From: Bacteroidales bacterium
GTDB taxonomy: Bacteria > Bacteroidota > Bacteroidia > Bacteroidales > Bacteroidaceae
Reading direction: 5' to 3'
DNA: 25,907 bases
Assembly (NCBI GenBank): GCA_004557285.1
Contig: SFEK01000009.1
Span: 1 to 25,907, forward strand
The first letter of the stretch is position 1. Each line of letters starts with the position of its first letter. A model generated the notes under the pieces. The model worked only from the letters and a program-made list of their open reading frames with translations. It was not told the origin of the DNA and ran no database searches. The position numbers and the translations under genes were made by a program. Below, piece after piece: positions 1 through 5,334 of this stretch.

Positions 1-1
1 T

Positions 2-169
2 TTCCCCGGCAAGAAACCGGTGGAAGCCGTGCGCAACCTGCGCCGATGGATCAACAACTACCCCAAGCTCAAGGAAGAGCTGCTGGCCCTCAACCCGAAT
101 TTCTTCGGGCTGCGTTATCTCACCCTGACGGAGGTGAGGCTCATCAAATACTATCTCGGCGATCCGTAG
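2..169 (+). CDS. 3' end of an unrecognised gene (partial)
   Basis: An open frame enters from the left edge and stops at TAG 167-169, giving 55 residues. The piece is rich in Leu, Arg, Lys and Tyr, with Asn-Pro-Asn and Tyr-Tyr-Leu-Gly near the end, and reads like the helical C-terminus of a soluble or membrane-associated protein. No family could be recognised from this fragment. This frame is preferred over the overlapping frame from 46 because its codon use matches the neighbouring genes, while the frame from 46 runs on through a DNA repeat. The next gene, on the other strand, converges on it. Confidence 0.6.
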   Translation, partial: FPGKKPVEAVRNLRRWINNYPKLKEELLALNPNFFGLRYLTLTEVRLIKYYLGDP

Positions 170-180
170 TTGATGGATTG

Positions 181-300
181 AGTGAAAGCTCTATTCACTC
201 ATCAAGTGGAAGCCCTATTCACTACTCGAGTGAAAGCCCTATTCACTCACCAAGTGGAAGCCCCTTTCACTCACCAAGTGAAAGCCCTATTCACTCAGGC
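181..300. repeat. Tandem array of five 24-bp units, each an inverted repeat
   Basis: Units start at 181, 205, 229, 253 and 277. Each has the form AGTGRAAGCYCTATTCACT plus a 5-base linker; unit 4 differs in the middle (CCCCTTTCACT). The ends AGTGAA and TTCACT are complementary, so each unit can form a 6-bp hairpin. Units 1, 3 and 5 carry AGTGAA; units 2 and 4 carry AGTGGA, which still pairs in RNA through a G-U wobble, so there is also a 48-bp A-B alternation. A degenerate sixth copy starts at 301. The array begins 11 bases after the stop of the left gene and lies between two convergent genes. Function unknown; bidirectional termination, 3'-end protection or protein binding are possible. Confidence 0.9.
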
Positions 301-402
301 AGTGAAATTCACAGTCAACTCACGGCACTTGTGATCGCATGATGAACTCCGCTGATGATATATAATGTGTGAACAATTCCCATTCAGAAACATTCAACGA
401 AA

Positions 403-2223
403 TCACTCGACGACAAAATTGTCGAGGACTGCTCGGTCAACATCTCCCAGGGCAAATTCCTTTTCAGCATCGGCCTTGATGAGGTTCACCCATTCGGCGT
501 GCGCCGCCTCGCCCCGTTGTTGCAGGTCGTCGAAGTCGGCGGCTGTGATGTCTTGCTTGCGCAGACGCTGATGGATGAGCGATTGCACCCAGGCCGCTGC
601 AAACTGGCGGTAGCGCTGGCCGGCGGTCTTCATCCTTGCCTGCAGGAGCTGCACATCGTCGATGTATCCACCCCTGATTTCATAGACCATCGATTGTTCT
701 TCGGCCTCGGGCAGCAGCAAGCCGGAAAGGTCGCTCCACGCCCCTACCCCCTTGGTGGCGGCATTGCCCTCTGCATGCAATGGCTGCAACTGCTCTGCGA
801 TGAACATATCTACTGCCATGTGGTAAAGTTGCAGTCCGCGGCGCAAGGCCTTGGCGGTGATGCAGCACCCCTGAAAGGTATAACATTCGGCGTCTGCTCC
901 CTGCTCCTGTTTCAACTGTTCGAGCAGCGCAATGCCCCGGCACACGGCTCCCACGGTAAAGGGGTTCAGCCATTCGTCGTTCACCACGCTCTTGCGGCTC
1001 TGCGGTTCGCGCATGTCACGACGTCTCCATTTGTTCACATCGCGGTAAAGGCCCGACGTGATGAGATTTCTGCCGGGCACGATAAACGTGCCCTTGGCAT
1101 CGGCAATGAGGTAAGAGAAAGGCAAGTCTGTGGTGTCGGGATGGTTGGTCAGTTTGCCGAGGCACACTGAAAATGCCCCGATGGTGGCAGGCAGCAGCAG
1201 GTGTGCGCCGCTTGCCGTCTTGGAGCCGCGAAGCAAGGTGCCATAGTGCAGCGGTCCCATCTTGTAGGCATGGTTGCTGTAGTTGGTGGCAGAACCTGCA
1301 TTGTAGAACGAAAGTTGGCATCCGATGAGCAGCGTGGATTTGTGATGACTGGCGGAAAACGGACCGCAGAAGGCGGCACATGCCTCTCCGGCTGCCATGA
1401 ACGTGTTGGCAAAGAAAAGGCTGTTTTCTGCCGTGAATCCGCTGGTCAGCTTGCTGGCCTCGCCCACATAGCAGTTTTCTACACGGGCATTGTCGGTCAC
1501 CTCAGAGCCATCAGCCACGATGGTGTTTTCGCAGATGACTCCTGATCCCACATATACGCCATCCCCGGGTTCGGCCGTCAGGGTGCAGTCGATCAGGCTC
1601 TGGGCACCGTCGATCCAGCAGCCTGCACCCACATTGGTGTTGACCACCTTCATGGTGTTCAATATCCTGGCCCCGTTGCCCACGGTTCCCGTTTCGGGCA
1701 TCCTGCGTTCGATGTCACGTCGCACCATGCGGCGGATGGCAGCAAACAACTCCTTATCGGCGGCATACTTCACCATGAGTGCGGCCACGTTGCTGGTCAA
1801 TCCGGCAAACAGCACCACGTTGCCGCTGCCGGCCTCGTTGAGCACAGAGATGGTGTTGCCCTCGCCGAAGGTGGCCTCGTCCAAGGTTTCCATCACGCCC
1901 ACATTGCTGATGCGGCAATCCTCTCCGATGACATAATTGTTGATGTGGCCCATCACATGCTCGATGAGGCAGTTGTCGCCCACGGTCACGTTGCGCAACG
2001 TGGCATGACATATGCCTGAATGCTTGATGAAACCCGGTGACACCTCCACGTTCTTGTCGAACACACCGAGATACACCTCGCCGTAAAACTGCACATCCTT
2101 CAGGTAGGCGGGTTTGAAATCTTCTGCCACATTCACGCTTGTCCAGTCTTCAGCCCGGCATCCGTTGTCTTCGAGCACACCGATTTCTTCGTCGGTCAAC
2201 AGTCTGTAATCGTCCATAGTCAT
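403..2223 (-). CDS. DUF4954 family protein (left-handed beta-helix type)
   Basis: A 606-residue protein recognised as the Bacteroidota DUF4954 family. Residues about 45-370 show short hydrophobic strands with turns such as VGDNCLIEHV, IGEDCRISNV and VGSGVICENT, the pattern of the left-handed beta-helix seen in hexapeptide acyl- and nucleotidyltransferases. The C-terminal 180 residues are helical and charged. Biochemical function is not known; a sugar-nucleotide or acyl transferase-like fold is inferred, not shown. No signal peptide or membrane segment is seen, so it is probably cytoplasmic. It starts 12 bases after the hflX stop and is probably co-transcribed with it. A second ATG two codons in (2217) is equally possible. 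Confidence 0.85.
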   Translation of the reverse strand: MTMDDYRLLTDEEIGVLEDNGCRAEDWTSVNVAEDFKPAYLKDVQFYGEVYLGVFDKNVEVSPGFIKHSGICHATLRNVTVGDNCLIEHVMGHINNYVIGEDCRISNVGVMETLDEATFGEGNTISVLNEAGSGNVVLFAGLTSNVAALMVKYAADKELFAAIRRMVRRDIERRMPETGTVGNGARILNTMKVVNTNVGAGCWIDGAQSLIDCTLTAEPGDGVYVGSGVICENTIVADGSEVTDNARVENCYVGEASKLTSGFTAENSLFFANTFMAAGEACAAFCGPFSASHHKSTLLIGCQLSFYNAGSATNYSNHAYKMGPLHYGTLLRGSKTASGAHLLLPATIGAFSVCLGKLTNHPDTTDLPFSYLIADAKGTFIVPGRNLITSGLYRDVNKWRRRDMREPQSRKSVVNDEWLNPFTVGAVCRGIALLEQLKQEQGADAECYTFQGCCITAKALRRGLQLYHMAVDMFIAEQLQPLHAEGNAATKGVGAWSDLSGLLLPEAEEQSMVYEIRGGYIDDVQLLQARMKTAGQRYRQFAAAWVQSLIHQRLRKQDITAADFDDLQQRGEAAHAEWVNLIKADAEKEFALGDVDRAVLDNFVVE

Positions 2224-2235
2224 CTGGTTTTTGGG

Positions 2236-3480
2236 TTATTCCATTTCGTACAGGAAATCATGATAGGGATATTTCTGCACATGCAGTTCTCTCACCTTAT
2301 TATATAATGTAGCGCGCATTTGCTCGATGTTCATCTTCTCGCGTGCCGAAATGAACAGGCAACTGTCGTGCAATTTGGCCATCCACGTCTTCTGCAGTTC
2401 GGCCAGGGTGATGTTCTCCTTGGTCGGCGGCGTGAGGTCGTCGGGTTCTTTGTCCACCCAGGTATAGGCATCGATTTTGTTGAACACAACCATCGATGGC
2501 TTGTCGGCACAGCCCAAGTCCTTGAGTGTGTTATCGACCACCCTGATCTGTTCTTCAAAGTCGGGATGCGAGATATCGACCACATGCAGCAGCAAGTCGG
2601 CCTCGCGCACCTCGTCGAGCGTGCTCTTGAACGAATCGACAAGGTCGGTAGGTAGTTTTCTGATAAACCCCACAGTGTCTGCCAGCAGGAAGGGCAGGTT
2701 TTCGACCACCACCTTGCGCACCGTGGTGTCGAGCGTGGCAAAGAGCTTGTTTTCTGCAAACACCTCGCTCTTGGCGAGCATGTTCATGATGGTGGATTTT
2801 CCCACGTTGGTATATCCCACGAGTGCCACACGTATCAGACGCCCGCGGTTTTTGCGCTGTGTGGTTTTCTGCCTGTCGATTTCCTCCAGCCGCTGTTTCA
2901 GCAGCGACATGCGTTGCAGGATGATGCGGCGGTCCATCTCGAGCTGTGTTTCACCGGGTCCTCTCAATCCCACCGAACCCTTGCCGCCTCCCTGGCCGCT
3001 ACCGCCTCCCTGGCGTTCAAGGTGGGTCCACAAGCGTTGCAGCCGTGGCAGCATATAGCGGTATTGCGCCAGTTCGACCTGTGTCTTGGCACTGGAAGTC
3101 TGTGCGCGCATGGCAAAGATGTCGAGGATGAGCGATGTGCGGTCGAGGATCTTCACCTTCAGTTCGTTTTCGATATTCCTTATCTGTTTGGCCGAGAGTT
3201 CATCATCGAAAATCACCATACCGATTTCGCGTTCTGCCTCTTCTTCGGCGAGGATGTATTGTTTGATTTCCTCCAGTTTTCCCTTGCCCACGTATGTCGT
3301 CTGGTTGGGTCCTGCCACACGCTGCGTGAAACGCTTCACGGTGACGGCGCCTGCGGTATCGGCGAGAAATTCCAGTTCGTCAAGGTATTCCTTGGTCTTG
3401 GCCTCGTCTTGCTCCTTGGTAATGAGTCCTACCAGAATGGCGGTTTCCGACTTGACTTCGGAGATTACAAATTCTTTCAT
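2236..3480 (-). CDS. hflX: GTPase HflX, ribosome-associated
   Basis: A 414-residue protein with the full HflX layout: an N-terminal nucleotide-binding domain (about 1-105), a helical linker with the family-typical Gly-rich loop (GGGSGQGGGKG near 158-168) and GPGETQLE, then the G domain. The GTPase motifs are visible: G1 GYTNVGKST 222-230, G3 DTVGF 268-272, G4 NKID 334-337 and G5 SA near 378. HflX binds the 50S subunit and rescues or splits stalled ribosomes, mainly under stress. The start is ATG at 3480; the frame extends upstream only to a TTG two codons earlier. It is first in an operon with the DUF4954 gene, behind a good promoter. Confidence 0.96.
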   Translation of the reverse strand: MKEFVISEVKSETAILVGLITKEQDEAKTKEYLDELEFLADTAGAVTVKRFTQRVAGPNQTTYVGKGKLEEIKQYILAEEEAEREIGMVIFDDELSAKQIRNIENELKVKILDRTSLILDIFAMRAQTSSAKTQVELAQYRYMLPRLQRLWTHLERQGGGSGQGGGKGSVGLRGPGETQLEMDRRIILQRMSLLKQRLEEIDRQKTTQRKNRGRLIRVALVGYTNVGKSTIMNMLAKSEVFAENKLFATLDTTVRKVVVENLPFLLADTVGFIRKLPTDLVDSFKSTLDEVREADLLLHVVDISHPDFEEQIRVVDNTLKDLGCADKPSMVVFNKIDAYTWVDKEPDDLTPPTKENITLAELQKTWMAKLHDSCLFISAREKMNIEQMRATLYNKVRELHVQKYPYHDFLYEME

Positions 3481-3484
3481 GCAC

Positions 3485-3519
3485 AAATATTGTTTCTTGT
3501 CAAAATACTGTTTCTTGTC
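3485..3519 (-). repeat. 18-bp near-tandem duplication in the hflX leader
   Basis: On the plus strand TGTTTCTTGTC occurs at 3491-3501 and again at 3509-3519, a period of 18 bp, each copy preceded by an A-rich AAATAT or AAATAC. In the hflX mRNA this gives GACAAGAAACA twice just before the start codon. It could be a small slippage duplication or a repeated leader element. No obvious Shine-Dalgarno sequence accompanies it, as is usual in this phylum. Confidence 0.6.
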
Positions 3520-3542
3520 GTTAACAACGAGAATTGGAGCTA

Positions 3543-3574
3543 CAAATATACATGAATTCGCACAAATGACAAAA
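3543..3574 (-). promoter_or_regulatory. Promoter of the hflX-DUF4954 operon
   Basis: On the minus strand the region reads TTTTG (3574-3570), 19 bases, then TATATTTG (3550-3543). This fits the Bacteroidota primary sigma consensus TTTG / TAnnTTTG with ideal spacing. Transcription would start near 3536, giving a leader of about 55 bases. Confidence 0.75.
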
Positions 3575-3586
3575 TAAATGTCATTT
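3564..3586. promoter_or_regulatory. Perfect 8-bp dyad over the hflX -33 element
   Basis: AAATGACA (3564-3571) and TGTCATTT (3579-3586) are exact inverted repeats with a 7-base A/T spacer. The dyad covers the -33 element of the hflX promoter, a natural place for a repressor site. No regulator is identified, and AT-rich dyads of this size can arise by chance. Confidence 0.4.
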
Positions 3587-3686
3587 CTTAACGCTTGATT
3601 AACGAAAAAGGAAATAAGACAAGTGTGTTTTTACCCCATTTGAATGTTATAGTTTTCAAAATATCCAACTGCAAAACACAACAAAT

Positions 3687-3700
3687 CGTAAACGTTTACG
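3687..3700. promoter_or_regulatory. 14-bp perfect palindrome CGTAAACGTTTACG, LacI-type operator candidate
   Basis: The sequence equals its own reverse complement and has the AAACGTTT core typical of LacI/GalR-family operators. It lies 29 bases upstream of the -33 element of the rightward promoter at 3730-3761. Being upstream of, not over, the promoter, it would suit an activator or a distal operator. One or two perfect 14-mers are expected by chance in a window this size, so position is the main support. Confidence 0.45.
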
Positions 3701-3729
3701 TTGATTTTTTAATGAAAATATGATTTCTT

Positions 3730-3761
3730 TTTGATTTATATCATTTTTTTTCGTACCTTTG
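3730..3761 (+). promoter_or_regulatory. Strong rightward promoter with no intact gene behind it
   Basis: TTTG (3730-3733), 20 bases, then TACCTTTG (3754-3761): a textbook Bacteroidota promoter, followed by the common GCACTC context. Transcription would begin near 3768. The next annotatable material is an A-rich leader, a hairpin and the FucO-like relic. It is probably the old promoter of the lost gene, or it makes a short non-coding RNA. Confidence 0.75.
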
Positions 3762-3820
3762 CACTCGTTATACACCGATTTTCAAAAACACATGCTATAT
3801 TAATACTAAAAACTAAGACA

Positions 3821-3866
3821 TTCAAAAAAAGTAAAAGCGGCTCCGATGTGGTATCGGGGCCGCTTT
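3821..3866 (-). terminator. Intrinsic terminator, minus-strand sense (for the permease gene)
   Basis: AAAGCGGCTCCGAT (3834-3847) pairs with ATCGGGGCCGCTTT (3853-3866), a 14-bp stem with one mismatched pair and a 5-base loop. Read leftward, the stem is followed by TTTTACTTTTTTT, a proper U-tract. It would end transcripts of the permease gene, whose stop is about 150 bases away. Read rightward it lacks a good U-tract, but it would still fold at the 3' end of a ~100-nt RNA from the 3730-3761 promoter. Confidence 0.7.
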
Positions 3867-3908
3867 GCGTTGACAGCTGATGTGGGGCATCATGAGGTGT
3901 GGGCATGA

Positions 3909-4007
3909 AACACGGCCCACCCCGACTTGGCCGATGTGTGCACACCGGGCAACCCCCGCGATGTGACCATCGACGACATCAAGGCACTGTACAAGAAAGT
4001 GTTGTAA
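3909..4007 (+). pseudogene. C-terminal relic of an iron-dependent alcohol dehydrogenase (FucO-like)
   Basis: The frame ending at TAA 4005-4007 encodes about 32 residues including DLADVCTPGNPRDVTIDD and then IKALYKKVL. This matches the extreme C-terminus of group III Fe-dependent alcohol dehydrogenases, such as lactaldehyde reductase FucO (E. coli pattern DDVCTGGNPRE...DI..LY). The frame is cut at TGA 3906-3908 and nothing further upstream resembles the enzyme. The body of the gene, roughly 350 codons, is therefore missing, although a good promoter remains upstream and a terminator downstream. An internal deletion that kept both ends of the transcription unit is the simplest reading. Confidence 0.6.
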
Positions 4008-4013
4008 GGAATA

Positions 4014-4709
4014 TCAGAAAAACAGGCAGAAGATGCCTGCAAGGATGAAGAGAACGGCACACAAGAGATGTGCCGTTTTTTGTATCCTCTGCAAACGGCT
4101 GATGACCTTGGCCTCTTTGTTCAGGCGAAAAGACAGCAACCACACCAGCAACAGCGTGGGCAACGACGTGGCCAGAGCAAAGACGGCGGGCAACAACAGG
4201 CCGCCGGACTCCTGCACCGACAGGGGCATGAGCATACCGAAATAAACAACGGCACTCTCTGGACAGAATGTCAAGGCCAAAATCGCCCCCAACAGCAAAC
4301 TGCCCCATGTGCCATGGAAACGGTGACTGCCTGAAACGACATGGGGGCAATGGGCATGGCGGTGCAGACGGGGCGCCAACAGCAGATAAACGCCAAACAG
4401 CAGCAGCATGGGCGCCAACAACCGCTCGCCCCACTCGCCAATCCGCTCGCCCAACGACAGCATCCACGCACTGCCTCGCCACAGCAGCAGCAACGCCACG
4501 CCCAACAGCGTATAGGCCAGCACACGACCAAGCGTGTAGAACATTCCGCTGACGAAAAGGCGGCTACGGCCGGTGTTACGGGCTATGTAACCCATAGCGG
4601 CAATGTTGGTGGCCAGCGGACAGGGATGCAGAGCCACAACAAGCCCCAACAGGAAGGCGGTGACCACCGGCAACTGCGACTGACTGGCTATAGTGTGTAT
4701 GAAATCCAT
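4014..4709 (-). CDS. Permease of the CcdA/DsbD transmembrane family, ArsG-like
   Basis: A 231-residue polytopic inner-membrane protein with about six hydrophobic segments. HPCPLATNI at 28-36 and FCPES at 148-152 place paired cysteines C30 and C149 in two membrane helices, as in CcdA/DsbD electron carriers. Bacteroidota members of this type are usually annotated as sulfite-exporter-like (TauE/SafE) or ArsG-type efflux permeases. The loop at 116-123 (HRHAHCPH) is His/Cys-rich and could bind metal. Substrate is not known: thiol electron transfer and export of an organo-arsenical or metal are both possible. No thioredoxin or nitroreductase partner lies next to it. It is transcribed alone, divergent from the tRNA deacylase gene. 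Confidence 0.8.
   Translation of the reverse strand: MDFIHTIASQSQLPVVTAFLLGLVVALHPCPLATNIAAMGYIARNTGRSRLFVSGMFYTLGRVLAYTLLGVALLLLWRGSAWMLSLGERIGEWGERLLAPMLLLFGVYLLLAPRLHRHAHCPHVVSGSHRFHGTWGSLLLGAILALTFCPESAVVYFGMLMPLSVQESGGLLLPAVFALATSLPTLLLVWLLSFRLNKEAKVISRLQRIQKTAHLLCAVLFILAGIFCLFF
4053..4081 (+). terminator. Intrinsic terminator of the relic, inside the permease coding region
   Basis: AACGGCACA (4053-4061) and TGTGCCGTT (4069-4077) form a perfect 9-bp stem with a 7-base loop, followed by TTTT (the run is six T including the stem end). It lies 46 bases after the relic's stop, in the right orientation to end it. The same DNA encodes C-terminal residues of the convergent permease. Confidence 0.75.
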
Positions 4710-4731
4710 GAAATGTGACTTTTTTGACCTG

Positions 4732-4739
4732 CAAAGTTA
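4732..4739 (-). promoter_or_regulatory. -7 element of the permease promoter
   Basis: CAAAGTTA on the plus strand reads TAACTTTG on the minus strand, a match to TAnnTTTG 22 bases before the permease start codon. No good TTTG lies at the usual distance upstream, so only the -7 element is supported. Confidence 0.5.
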
Positions 4740-4748
4740 ATGCTTTAT

Positions 4749-4779
4749 TTTGAATATCTCTGATTTTTTATTACTTTTG
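4749..4779 (+). promoter_or_regulatory. Promoter of the tRNA deacylase gene
   Basis: TTTG (4749-4752), 19 bases, then TACTTTTG (4772-4779) fits the phylum consensus. Transcription would start near 4786, about 17 bases before the ATG at 4803. It faces away from the permease promoter. Confidence 0.7.
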
Positions 4780-4802
4780 TAGCCAAAATAATCGACAAAG
4801 AC

Positions 4803-5324
4803 ATGACAAGAGAAGAAACAGTGCTCAACTATCTAAGGACGCACAACATCCCATTCGACCACTACAACCATCCCGAGGGCAAAACCATAGAGGAGGCCAA
4901 ACGATGGTGGAAGGACGACGGGAGCGCACATTGCAAAAACCTGTTTTTCAGAAACCATAAGGGCAACAGGCATTATCTGGTGTGTTTCCACTGTGAACAC
5001 GACCTGGACATCCACCAACTGGAACACAAACTGAAAGCGGCACTCACGGCGCAGGGGCTGCCCTCGTGCGGCAAACTCTCGTTTGCCTCGCCCGAACGCA
5101 TGATGCGGTATTTAGGACTGGAACCGGGAAGCGTGTCGCCCTTCGGACTCATCAACGACGCGGAGCACCACGTCTATCTGTTTCTGGACAAAAACCTGCA
5201 ACAGGAAGAAACCTTGTCGTTCCACCCCAACGACTGCCGCGGCACAGTGGTCATCAGGCGTGACGACTTTGAACGCTATCTGGAATGTGTGGGCAACAGC
5301 TACGAATACATCAGTCTGTATTAA
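4803..5324 (+). CDS. Prolyl-tRNA editing protein, ProXp-ala / YbaK-type deacylase
   Basis: A 173-residue free-standing YbaK/ProRS INS-like domain. It hydrolyses tRNA-Pro mischarged by prolyl-tRNA synthetase, most likely with alanine. Lys45 in HCKNLFF is the conserved position needed for deacylation in this family. GLINDAEHHVYLFLDKNL (135-152) and FHPND (161-165) are the family's C-terminal signatures and favour the ProX/ProXp-ala branch over classical YbaK. Length is normal and it is soluble. It has its own promoter; the GH85 gene begins about 10 bases after its stop and may be partly read from it, although the functions look unrelated. Confidence 0.88.
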   Translation: MTREETVLNYLRTHNIPFDHYNHPEGKTIEEAKRWWKDDGSAHCKNLFFRNHKGNRHYLVCFHCEHDLDIHQLEHKLKAALTAQGLPSCGKLSFASPERMMRYLGLEPGSVSPFGLINDAEHHVYLFLDKNLQQEETLSFHPNDCRGTVVIRRDDFERYLECVGNSYEYISLY

Positions 5325-5334
5325 TGGGTATTCC

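Larger units (their letters stand above)
3481..4013. other. Largest intergenic gap: regulatory DNA plus a gene relic
   Basis: This 533-bp gap has no intact gene. From left to right it holds the hflX leader and promoter, an AT-rich stretch with nothing recognised (about 3590-3686), a 14-bp palindrome, a strong rightward promoter, an AT-rich leader, a hairpin that would terminate leftward transcripts, and the 3' end of an iron-dependent alcohol dehydrogenase gene. The right half (3834-4007) is clearly more GC-rich than the left, like coding DNA. Confidence 0.8.

Noticed and set aside
181..300. CRISPR array
   Set aside because: Units are directly tandem, 24 bp each, with no unique spacers and no cas gene nearby.
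46..342. A 98-codon plus-strand frame with Ser-Pro-Ile-His repeats
   Set aside because: The repeats come from the 24-bp DNA array, whose length is a multiple of three. The first half overlaps the better-supported end of the left gene in another frame.
3736..3945. A 69-codon minus-strand frame in the large gap
   Set aside because: It runs through the promoter, hairpin and relic and has no protein-like features.
5260..5334. N-terminal extension of the GH85 protein
   Set aside because: It overlaps the end of the tRNA deacylase gene and would bury the signal peptide 25 residues inside the protein.
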